DNA of 64,000 bases from Annulohypoxylon bovei var. microspora (lineage: Eukaryota > Ascomycota > Sordariomycetes > Xylariales > Hypoxylaceae): the NCBI GenBank assembly GCA_022836615.1, contig MU405276.1, forward strand, positions 146,484-210,483. Direction: 5' to 3'. Below the pieces are notes generated by a model. That model worked only from the letters and a program-made list of their open reading frames with translations, ran no database searches and was not told the DNA's origin. Both the position numbers and the translations under genes were made by a program. Shown one piece after another: positions 21,801 to 33,268 of this stretch. Each line of letters begins with the position of its first letter. Position 1 is the first letter of the stretch.

Positions 21801-24800
21801 CTTGAGTTATTTGAGATACAGTTCGGTCCTTTATTTTTCCAGCTTGTTAGTAAATTCTTTTCTAAAGAAGATTGATTTCAAAATTAAGGAAGCTTACCGA
21901 GAGAACCATGGCACCATGAATGAGGCCTCTCACTGGTGGCATGCTACGAGAAATTCCCGTGGACACCTGTTTGACTGCAGTCTCGTCAGCAATATCGCAT
22001 GTTACAACCTTCACGACAGAATCTGGCTCCACAGTTAGGTCTATCTCCATCTGCTTTTTAGTTTGATCATCGAAGTGTCTTCGTGAAAATAACGCGATGT
22101 GGCGTGCACCCCGAGCCTGAAGGTGACGGCAGAGATGTTTTCCAAGACCTCCAAGCCCACCAATGATTATATAAGTCCCGTCAGCACGGAGTCGGAGCGG
22201 TTGTACTCTAGCCTGAACCATGGAGTGTGTATCTGCCTCTAATACCACCTTGCCCGTGTGTTTTCTACCTTGAATTAGTCTGAAAGCTTTCTCTATATCC
22301 CCGATAGGCAAAGCTGTCACCGGTAGAGATGAGAAATGGCCGTCTTCAAAGTCTCTAAATATTTGTTGTAATATTTTCTGGACATGTTTTGGGCGGCGTT
22401 CAGAAAGAACGACCATGTCCACGGAAACAAACCGCACATTTCTATCGAATGGCTCCATGTCCAGCTGACTGTGTCGATAGATATCCGTCTTTCCGATTTC
22501 TACAAATGTGCCGAGGCTAGCGATGCATTCCCATGATGCTTGGAGCGCAGGCCCAGATAGGGAGTTGAGTATGACATCAACCCCGACTCCAGCTGTCAGT
22601 CGCCGTATTCCGGCCGCAAAGTCGGTTGTTCGACTGCTGAAGATGTGGTTCTCGGGAATACCATATTTATCCACAAGTAACTGCCGCTTGGTGCCACTCC
22701 CTACCGTAGCGAATATAGTTGCGCCAGTTCTTTGCGCAATCTTGATGGCGGCTTGTCCGACCCCACCCGAAGCTGCGTGGATCAGTACTGTCTGCCCCTG
22801 TTCAAGATTGGCACAATCCAAGAGCCCGTAGTATGCAGTCGCAAAGGCTAACGGAATGGATGCGGCATCTGTAAATGAAAATTTATCTGGAATCCGGTGA
22901 ATCAAATGTCCATTTGCTCGAGATCGGTTAGCATATGGAGTCCCTAGCATGATTGCAACACGATCTCCGACTTTGTATTGAGATGTGAAATTTGAGCCGA
23001 CAGCGAGAACGACGCCTGCGCTTTCACCGGTCATAGTCTGAGAGGGTTTCATCTGTCCAAGCGCGACGAAAACATCTTTGAAGTTTACTCCCCAAGCGTA
23101 TGATTGAATCTCAACTTCGTCGGCACCAATCTCTCCAGTCGCATTATCCACGAAGGAGAGGCTGCTCAAGAGGCCAGGCTTTTCAACTTGGACTCTTAAG
23201 GGACGCTCAATTTGGTAGAAGTCAGTTTCTTCAGACTCATAATCCCGCTTACCACTAGAAACGGCCTTCTGTAGTCTGTTCTCGGATACAAACCGCTGAA
23301 TATGCATCTTCCCATTCCGGTACATGAGTTCAAACTCAGGGGTCTGATCGCTAGAAATTTTAGATTGGGTAGACACAATTAAGTGAGCGACAGCATCCTG
23401 GATTTGTTCGATGCTATCACCCACGGGGTCTTGCACGTCGATAGTGAAACATTTGAGCTTGGGGTTTTCATTGCGGGCAGTACGGGCAAGGCCAGCAGCC
23501 ATGGCATTGTCTGGAACGATCCCTCCAGCGCCATCCGCCAACGTGATCCAGTATACAACGCAAGCCTTGGACAAAAGTGAGGTCAATGTTGTAAATTGAA
23601 TGGGAGAAGCGTTCGTAAGGAGCAAGTTATCGACTGAATCTACTATAACGTATGCGCAAGACTCATCGACCTCGCTATTGGACCATTCAATTATCGACGG
23701 CTTGAAATTTCTCAAAGCTAAGCTTTGACATAGATGGTCGCTGAAAGACTGACCCGGTCCTCCCTGCACAGCGTTCAATATCTTGATCGGCGAAATATGG
23801 TGTCCGTTCATCCCCTTGTCAGCCGAAAGAGCAGTTGAGAGCAATAGCGCCGAATGCCGTTCAGGCTCGGGAAGGTCGTGTGCTGCCAAGTCAATTCCTG
23901 AAAAGGATGCTTTAACTAAATGTTCATTCCACTGCTCGACGGATTGCAGCGGACTCTCGGTTCTGCCTTCGTCTACGCCTGCCCACCATCCCGCAATGGA
24001 GCCAAATGTCATGTTGATGAAAGGGGTTGTCTTCGTCAATTCAACGAGGCCGAGGACGCCGCCTGGTTTTAGAAGTCGATGGATCATATTCAATGACCTC
24101 GACAAGGACCGCGTAGCGTGGACAACATTGGCAGCGATTACCAAATCGTATGAGTTCTCCTCGAACCCCTGCTCCGATGGGTCTTTCTCGAGGTCGAATG
24201 TTCGGAAGGTAAGCAAGTGTTCCCAGGTCTTAAGTCTTGTTGTGCGTACGGATTCGAAGAAACCCGACGAAATATCAGTGTACATGTATTCGGAGCAAAA
24301 CTCCTCGCCCCCTGGACTGCACGCTTGGAGTATTTGGAACGTAGTTCCTCCGGTTCCAGCCCCAAGTTCTAGTATTCTCAAGTTCCTTGCCTGGAAAGTA
24401 CGAATTTTAGCGTATTCTGCCATGTACCGATTGGGACGGGCGCATTCATCGCCGTGATAAACGCGAAATAGCAGCTCATCTCTAAGAAAGAGGGTGAGCG
24501 GATCCGTTTGGCCAGTTAGGATGGCGGTTATCTGAGGTCCAATTCGAGCAATAGACTCACCCTCAACACCCAGTTTCGATGTTAACCAATCTAGCTCGTC
24601 TTTCGTTTCGGGGCTCTTTCTGATGAGATCCTGTCCCGCGTCCGATTCGGAAAACCTCACTAGCCATTTCCAAAGATTAGCCCTGTGGTCATCTGCTACG
24701 GCCAACCCGCCGTCGCGGATCTCCTTGACAGTCCAATCGATGTACCGAGCACATATAATGAAGGTATTGTTAACCTTTTCTGCTTGAGACATGCCTACTT

Positions 24801-27800
24801 CGTTTGATTGTAGCGGAATGATGATGGATTCTAACAGCTCGGCTGTAATATATGAGGTGTCTATGCCCCACTGCATTTTGAATATGTTGTCGTTTCCGCG
24901 TGTCTCCGATAAACTCTGGGATTCGCCCACTACTCTTATCTCGCCCTTTTCTATGGCAATAACGCACTTCGGCTCAGTGTTTTCATCTACTTGAAGGACA
25001 GTAGTGTTGAAATTAGTCGAATGAGGAAGCGTATCGCTCAAATCACAAATGACTTCAAGCCGGTTGCCTGGATTGTTGGTGATATCTGCAGAGACAAACG
25101 TATCTCCAATAAAAAGGGGCATCACAGAACCCTGAACTGAATGTTGCTGGAATAAAGGAACACATGTTTGGATTACTCCATCAAGGGTAGCGGGGTGGAT
25201 GAGATGGGGTTGCATAAATTGTGATGGCATAGTTGCTGCGATATCTGGAATGAAAATGCTGTTTAGCGACTGGAAATCTGCTACTCGAGCTTCCTTGTTG
25301 ACCGCAAAGTTAGGTCCGTACAAATTTCCCGTTGCTGCCATCTGTGCATATAAATCATCTTGTTTAATAACTCTGGTGCAAGAATCCCGCGCATTTCTCA
25401 GGTAGTCTTCAGGAGATTCGAGGTTCAGGCCAGTCTCTGGGCGCTGCTCAAATTCGTCGAGCCCCGCTGCAAACGTGGTCGAAATACATCCAGTACAGTG
25501 TTTTTGCCATTTGCCTTGATCAGACACTGAAAAGACGCTAAACTCATACTTTTCATTCACATCGGAAGATCGAAAGGTAAGAATTGTTTCGATACCTCGC
25601 GAATCTTTCGGTAGCGTCAAAGACTTCTTGAAATATACGTTCTTCAAGCGGTAGCCCTTAGCCACTAGATCAGGGCGGCAGTCTTGATCTAGCTGCATCA
25701 TAGCTTGGATGGCCATAGTCATGTAACCGGCTGCAGGGAAAATAATAAAATTGTCGACTACGTGGTCCTTCAACCAAGGCAGACGGTCTGTACGCAAGAT
25801 GTTGCGCCAGCTAGGCTGACTATCGGGCGATGTGATAATCCGAGATCCAAGAAGGTCATGATGAGGATGACGCCTGCTTCGATATTCCCGGCTCAGCCGC
25901 GATTCTTCCCAGTGGATCGTGGTATGGTCCCAATGATATGGAGGTAAATCTTGTAAGACAATGGGTGATCGACTCGAGATACCGAGTGATGCTGCTGCCC
26001 CCACATCGAACTCACCACCAAACATGAATAAGCCTGAACCTGTAGCAATGAGCGAATCGCAACTATTTTCACCTCGAACTAGTGTCGGGATGTAATTGTA
26101 CAATAAACCTTCAGCTTGTGACTCTGCCAGTGTTTGTCTGATAGGCCCCGCTAAAGCTTTGTGCGGGCCAACCTCGATCATGCCGAATGAAGTTTGACCA
26201 ATCTCTTGGCATAAGCGTTGTAAGGCAGAGGAGAAGCGAACTGGAGATACTAAGTTCTCAACCCAATACGAAGGGCCAAAACCATCACGTTTCTCTTCTC
26301 CTGTTACGGTGGAAAAGAAACGCGTTGTCGGGCTCGCCGAGCCAGATTCTACTCCTTCTAATCGAGATAGATAGTCATCGCTTACCAACCTCATATGATG
26401 AGAGTGGTATGCTGTGTCGACTCTGAGCTGGCGCGCGAATACCCCATCAGCATCGAGGGCTACCTTCAAATCCCATATAGCTTCCGCATCGCCGGAGACC
26501 GTAGTGCTTGACGGACTGTTCATGCAGGCAATTTCAACCCCGGAAACTGCAAGCTTGCTCATGTACTTTTCTACATCTTCTTGGCCGAGCCCAACAGCCA
26601 TCATGGATCCAGGTTGAGAGGCGCGATTTCTAGATGCCTCTGCGAGGAAGCTCCGATGGTATGAAATACGAATTGCCGCACTGTGCGTGATGGCGCCGGC
26701 GGCGTATGCAGCTGCTATCTCGCCGCTAGAGTGACCGATCACAGCAGCTGGATGGACGTTCCAGCTCTTCAGCAGGTCAACAAGAGCCAGTTGAATCGCA
26801 GTGCTCGCTGGCTGGCCATATTTGCTGTCGTTTAATAGACTGGAAGATCCATCTCGAGAAAGCTCGTCGATCAAGCTCCATTGAGCACCGAGACTTTGTA
26901 AAATCGCTTCCGAGAGAGAAATAGACCGAGAAAACTCGTTATCTCCTAAAAGCAAATGATAGCCCACTGCAATGTTTATAGTCAGTATTCTAAATTTATA
27001 CAGTCTTGTGAGAAATATTGAGGATTGAACGCCTCAAGGCTCAGGATTGGGAGAAAAGGGGTAATGTATAAGTCGGGATCCTAAGCACTTACTTTGAGCC
27101 CATTGAGCACCCTGTCCTGTAAACACGAAGATGGTTGAAATATGTCCTAGAACTCTATTTCGTCCAAGGCTATCAGCTCCGAGACTTTTGACCAACGACT
27201 CAACATTTTGAGCGACCACACTTGAGCGCCACTGGAAAGGAGATCGTCGAGTTGCCAAGGTATGCGAAAGGTCGTCTAGATTGACATGGTTGTTGTGCAT
27301 TAGGTAATCTTTTAGTCCGACGATAGTACGCAAGAGAGAGTGCTCAGATCTTGCCGAAAGGGTAAATAAATGCTGCGAGGATTTTCCGTGGTTGGCAATG
27401 TTCTCCTTTTTCATATGGACGATATGGTGATCCCCCATTCCGTTAGTGACCCCATTAACCCCTGCAGTATAATTGCTAGCACTTTGATTCCGCCCAGATT
27501 CTAATACTACCATAGCATTTGTACCACCGAATCCAAAACTGTTAACAACAGCCCTTCGGGTTACTTGTGCTGATGGCCAAGGTGTAAGTGATTGAGCTAT
27601 CTGTTGATTATATGATTAGTGTTCAAATATTTAGATGCACGGTCCCTACCTAACAACGGATTGGTCTCACCTTAATGTTCCATTTTTCGGGTTCAATTCC
27701 TGGTTTGAAAGTTTCAAGATGCAAATTTGGAGGAATTAAACCCTTTTCCATAGCCACAACTGTCTTTATGAGACCAGCCGTGCCACTGGCAGCTTCTGAA

Positions 27801-29022
27801 TGTCCGATATTTTGCTTCGATGCCCCAACGAACAGGGGCAATTGACTATCACGGCCTTCACAGAAGACATCGCGAATAGACAGCATCTCAGCAAGATCCC
27901 CTGCTTTAGTTCCGGTTCCATGTGCTTCAGCATATTGCACCTCAGCAGGAGTGAAATCTAAATGGCGGAATAAGGATCGCGCCAGACGTTCTTGCGCGAG
28001 CTGGTTGGGAAGTGTGATACCGTTGGTCCGACCATCCGAGTTAACTCCAGAGCTTCTTATGATAGCCCGGATATTGTCACCATCGCGTACCGCATCATCA
28101 AGTCGTTTTAGCGCAATCATACCGACGCCTTCTGCTCGTCCGTACCCATTTCCACGAGCATCGAAGGTATAAGATCTGCCTTCGCCGTTGAATAACCTAG
28201 AATAGACTGTAAGCTTTGGGAAATTTTTCACCGTATATAATAAACACCCACCCAGTTAATGACATAAGAGCCATCTGATCAGGAGAAAATATCAACCCGA
28301 CTCCACCTGCCAATGCCATTTTGGTCTCACCGGCACGAAGACTCTGACAGGCCGAGTTCACAGCGACCAGGCTTCCAGAACATGCAGTGTCAAGCATGAT
28401 AGATGGTCCTTGTAGGTCAAATACATACGATACTCTATTTGCAAGTAATGGCCGGGCTATACCGGTATTGTGGTATCTTGTAAACGAGAGAGGATCTTTG
28501 TGGGCTATTTGTTCATAGTCGTGACCAAACATCGCCACTTTGTTTTTGTCAGCAACTTTTATCATCAGAATAATTTTATCATCTTACCGAAGATGCCAGT
28601 ATCTGATCCTCTAAATCTTTGCATAGGGATTCCTGCATTTTCGACAGCTTCCCAAGAGGTCTCAAGCACGACTCGTTGCTGTGGATCAAGAGCTTCTGCT
28701 TCTACAGAGGATATGCCGAAGAAAGCAGCATCAAATGCAGCAATAGACTGGTTGATGAAATGCCCCCCTTTTTGATTTATGGATCCTGGAGCATCGGGGT
28801 CAGGATGATAGAATGAATCTCCGTTGAATCGGTCTGGGGGAACTTCAGTCCAGCCGTCCCGGCCTTCGGCGACCACTGACCACAAGGCTTCTGGGCTGTT
28901 GGCCCCGGCTGGATAGCGGCAGCCCACTATAGTGTTAAATGTTAGTATATGTTCTCCGTAAAAGGGTTATCGTGAAACTTACTGCCAATGATGGCAATAG
29001 GGACTGGTTCTGACTTTGACAT
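18889..29022 (-). CDS. Highly reducing polyketide synthase with C-terminal carnitine-acyltransferase domain
   Basis: Ten exons: 29022-28983, 28926-28588, 28537-28252, 28196-27671, 27600-27093, 26966-21898, 21828-20541, 20362-20103, 20049-19082 and 18997-18889. They give 9393 nt in frame, 3130 residues. Domains: KS (about 8-430; active Cys in DTACSGS near 180, EAHGTGT and NIGHS present). AT (about 560-860; GHSSGE, Ser about 646). DH (about 935-1240; His about 968 in LKDH, Asp about 1162 in HPATLDG). C-methyltransferase (LELGAGTGG about 1432). ER (about 1830-2140; AASGGVGQ about 1964). KR (GGLGGLG about 2169; NY about 2312). ACP (LDSL, Ser about 2483). A carnitine-acyltransferase-like domain (about 2555-3125) has catalytic His about 2845 in EHTMVDG. 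All catalytic motifs look intact. The terminal domain is expected to move the finished chain onto an alcohol. The product is unknown. Confidence 0.9.
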
Positions 29023-30149
29023 CTTGACTATATCGTGCTATGATATCGTCCCAGAGTATAACAATACCTAGACATGAATCCCGATGACTACCTACTTACC
29101 TACATGACTTAGATAGCTAGAGGACTAGGAACCATCATTTATACTAGGTTCCCCAGATCGCATGATAGTTCCCATCTTAGCGCGCTAGCCTCCGCATTCT
29201 CACCCATTGAATTCTGACCATCGACTACACAATCCCTTACATGCCTTGGGAAGAGGGGGATTCGTTCCCATGGCGTGATATTATGCAGCTTACTTGTTTC
29301 CTAGATACAGGAGCTCCGCAAAAGAATGACTCTCTTGATACACAAAAGGTATAACGTCAGATAGATACCCGATTTGACGGCCAATACATAGGCTATCTTA
29401 TCGTGGAACCTTACGTGGGATCAAAAGAGGAAGACGGGAGAATACATGATATGGGTACATTCACAGACTAGTAGTTGTACTTGAGACGTCATATCTCGTG
29501 AGATTCAGAAGCTATTGACAGACATGAGTAGGTATAACCGCGTGAGTTCAAGACCGATACCTACTTACGTGTGTGTCTAGGTACCTAGGTAGATACTATG
29601 ATATTCCAGCCGCCTAGTTGTTATCAAAGTTGTAAATATCACGTTGATGATTGCTTTGCCCCCTTAAAATGCACTAAAGGATATTGCCTTGCGGAATATG
29701 TAGAGGAATTTCGATATACTATGTAATAACCTAGGTTCGACGATGAGGATTGAGCTTACGGAGACACACATACGTACCTAGGTAATGTAACGTTGGAACT
29801 TGGAAGAGTTGCGACGTTTCGCGCTAAGGTTTATCATAGGCTGCTTCGTATAATTGCCTGCGATAGTAAAAATTATACTCTTAGTTGAAGAGTTGAGGAG
29901 TATACATGGAAGTCTCGGGTTAGTCTTCGGAAGAAAATGGATTCCGGGACCGGGGGAAACGGGGTTAACTGCGGCTTAGTCACTTCCAATTGGTGTAACA
30001 TTAGTAACCCCTGAAAGACCCATATTTAGCCGGGCACAGTGGGGTAAGGGTCATATTTTTGATAATTTCATGATTTTACGATTTTACATGTTTTTAATCT
30101 GGCGCGATTGAAGTAGAGGATAATATTCCACTCGTTTAATGGAATAAAT
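29023..30149. promoter_or_regulatory. Divergent promoter region of PKS and mitochondrial release factor gene
   Basis: A 1.1-kb spacer between the PKS start (minus strand) and the release-factor start (plus strand). No coding sequence. Several TAGGTA motifs occur at 29570-29600 and 29775-29785. I could not single out a regulator binding site. Confidence 0.5.
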
Positions 30150-31600
30150 ATGTTGACATCGCAATGGGTGTGCCGTCGTTGTATGGAGGCATTGGCGCAA
30201 CCTCGAAATCGCCAATTCTTCCGATTAGCTAGCACAGGTACACATTCACCCTCACATTCACCACATTTATCACATTTATCGCATTCACATACGCATTCAC
30301 ATACGCATACACATACGCATACACACATACCTAGGTAGTTAAAACTCTAGGAAAGAAGTCTTTCTAGCTGACACGCCCTTAAGATGCGAAAACAACATTG
30401 CCACCTTTCCTCCTTCAACGAGCACGAAACCTAGCTACCGAACATGACAAGCTCGCAAGCACCCTCGAGACCGACTTCGACTCCAAGACCGCCAAGCGCG
30501 TGGGTGAATTATCGCGCGTCGCAGAAGCCCTGAAGAACTGGGACATATCGCAATCCTCTATATTGGAGCTTACCGGTCTCCTGCAATCGCAAGATGCCGA
30601 ACTACGCCAACTAGCCAAGGACGAGTTATTGACCACCAATGCCAGAGTAGACACCCTGGCCACCGCTCTGTCGGCCTCACTTACCCCGCGCGATCCTTTT
30701 GCAGATATGCCCTGCTTGCTCGAGGTGCGGCCAGGCCCAGGCGGAATGGAGGGCCGCTATTTCGCGGATACACTCTTCCGCATGTATAAGTTGTACTGCG
30801 TGCGAAAGGGAATACGCACCAACGTGTTGAAATACGAGGTCGTCGACGGCGGCGAGTTAACCGCATATGGTGTCAGCGAGTCCCCGCTACAAGAAGCAGT
30901 CCTCGAGGTCCTCGACGCCGGCGCGTTCGACTTATTCCGGGGGGAAGCAGGTATGCACCGAGTCCAACGCATACCGTCTACCGAAACACAGGGGCGCACG
31001 CACACCAGCGCCATAGCGGTCTGGGTGCTCCCCTTGTTCCCCGAAAACGAAACCGAAATGCCGAGTCAGTTGAATTTGAAAGACCCGAACAGCATATTCT
31101 TCGTAGATCCGAAGGAAGTCAAGGAAGAGAAAATGCGGGCCAGCGGTGCGGGCGGCCAGCACGTCAACAAAACAGAGAGCGCGATTCGGCTAACTCACGA
31201 GCCGACGGGTTTGTCGGTGTCCATGCAGGATTCGCGGTCGCAGCATCGCAATCGTGCGGCCGCGTGGACGTTATTGCGATCGCGCATCGGCCAGCGCAGG
31301 AGGGAAGAACGGGAGGAGGAGGCCCGGGCGATGAGGAATAGCGTGTTGAGCAAGGACCAGATCACGCGTGGTAACAAGATCCGCACTTATAACTACAGCC
31401 AGGACCGGTGTACGGACCACAGGAGCGGCTTAGATGTTCATAACTTACCAGACGTACTACTGGGCGGGGAGACCCTCGATAAGATCGTGGACAGCACGAA
31501 GGAATGGCTCGTCCAGAGAGATATTGAGGCTCTGCTTGCCGAGGAGGCTGCTGCGGCACATCCGACTACGACTAAGGAAGGGAAAAAAACAAAGAAATGA
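30150..31600 (+). CDS. Mitochondrial class I peptide chain release factor (RF1 type)
   Basis: Two exons (30150-30237, 30384-31600) give 434 residues. The basic N-terminus with RR and aromatic residues fits a mitochondrial targeting peptide. The body matches bacterial/mitochondrial RF1: the PCLLEVRPGPGGMEG block, RVQRIPSTETQGRTHTSA, and the catalytic GGQ loop at residues about 286-288 in ASGAGGQHVNKTES. The end is RTYNYSQDRCTDHR, the usual RF1 tail. It releases finished peptides from mitochondrial ribosomes at stop codons. The 146-nt intron joins LAST to DAKTTLPPFLLQRAR in frame. The intron carries a CACATT/CATACG simple repeat. If unspliced, translation would end after a His/Thr-rich stretch. 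Confidence 0.9.
30238..30330 (+). repeat. CA-rich microsatellite inside an intron
   Basis: Imperfect 6-bp units alternating between CACATT(C/T) and CATACG/CACATACG fill most of the intron of the release-factor gene, starting right at the splice donor GTACAC. Such tracts tend to vary in length between strains. Confidence 0.85.
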
Positions 31601-33268
31601 ATTTTCTGATCTAATTATACCAATTATCTCTCCCACATATATACCTGAAGTACATATACGGAACTTATGGGAATTTCAGAGGACCAACTATTTTCGAGGC
31701 CTATCACGAGGCACATCACGAGACACGAAGTTATCCTATGAATATCCATTTCCGCTAGGTACGTGATTTCTTAGAACTCTCTGTCTCTCAAACCCTTTCC
31801 ACTAAAACTTAGTAGACTAAGAGATGCCTCAAGTCTTATTTTAACTTCAGACTAAGCCCTATCACACTTAGAATTCGTAGATTACAAGCAGGACCGGCTC
31901 TAATTACTAGCAATGCGTTCAGGCCATTCGGCCGGGCTTCACCTCCGGATCCGTCAGCTCCTCCGTCCACCAATTAAAAGCCGGTCTAAGCTGCCACCTT
32001 CCGACTACAACGCCATCGACGCCATCGACGCCATCGACGCCATCGACGGATAGTAGGCATCGATCTACAGGACTGACACCCCACCACCTCGTATCTGCCT
32101 CCTCACCCATTTTCAAGCATGATGCGATGCTTCTCAGGTAGTTCAGGATACCCCTGACTAAAATTTTCTTCTCGAGCCAGCCTCGGTACCTAGAATGGGC
32201 TTTATAAAAATCTCATCGTCCCGGATCGATTAAACCATCCACTACGAGTAACCGCTAGAATGTTTGTAGAAGCTCGTGTTTGCGCCCCCTGTGACATCAA
32301 TCCCTAAATTCAGCTATAGGCAACTGCTTATCGTAGAACTCGCTAACGGTACCTGATGAGCTTCCTAAACGGGCAATGACCGGATTTGCTAAATCGGATT
32401 CCGCCGCTGGTCTCATTCGTCTAATTCCCCGCAGATAAGTCACCACTGGCAATGAATGAGCGTGGTATAGTATCGCTTGGGGTAGGTAAGGTAGGATTGG
32501 AGAAGCTGGAGGGTGGATGATCAAATTACGCCTTATTCTCTACTACTAGGTACGGCTGATAGTTCTGAGACTTTGATTCATGCGTACAAAAAACTTGGGG
32601 TTTACGGAATGTTGCCATATGTTGCCGTACCAACCATACGACCAGACGAATGACACGGACGGATAAGGCCTTAAAGATCTTCACTATCCGGTTCTGATCG
32701 ACAAGTACCTGAGCGGCACGACCAGGCACCGTTTATTTTCCCCTCACTCGTTTTATTTTTGTTTCCCGGTTGCCCAGTGCTCGAGTGCTTTTTTTCCTTT
32801 TTCCTTGTGGTACGCTGCACGGCTTCTCGGTACGTCTTTGCATCACCACGTAGCATCCGACGAGACATGGGGTGGACGGCAGGGCTATCTCGCACCAGCC
32901 AGACCAGCTACCTATCCTGGTAACCGTCGAGCGATGGCGAAATGATCATGGATGTTGCAGATGGGATTAATGTAGGTACTATGCAGTAGGACCAGAACAC
33001 GACTAGACGGCTTTGATGATCCCGGCAGAGTTGAGTTGTTGATATTGTTGATCTAATCCACTGCCAGCTGCAGCTCGGATTTTTGTTATTTCTTTTATTT
33101 TGGTTCCTCCTCCATTCCCAACCTTCTCTGCTCCCCCTCTACCTGCAGCTACCACCTTGCCCAGAGTCTCGGCGCAAGTAAATTTGGAATCGGAAAAGCT
33201 TCCTAGTTCAATTGGGGTTCATTGGGTCATAATAATTCAAATCGTTTCGTGAATACCTGCGGCCCAGC
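31601..33268. other. Intergenic region
   Basis: About 1.7 kb without a recognised gene. It contains a (CGCCATCGA)4 tandem repeat (listed separately). A 65-codon minus-strand frame at 31919-32116 runs across that repeat. T-rich tracts just before 33100-33180 are likely part of the carboxypeptidase promoter. Confidence 0.5.
32011..32047. repeat. Four tandem 9-bp units (CGCCATCGA)
   Basis: Four perfect head-to-tail copies. On the minus strand they read as a repeated Val-Asp-Gly tripeptide in an open frame of 65 codons (31919-32116) that I do not otherwise recognise. Confidence 0.9.

Noticed and set aside
23783..24457. 224-codon plus-strand frame inside the PKS
   Set aside because: Antisense to the methyltransferase region of the PKS; no protein features.
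30238..30338. Repetitive CACAT/CATACG tract considered as a CRISPR-like array
   Set aside because: Units are 6 bp with no spacers; it is a simple microsatellite in an intron.
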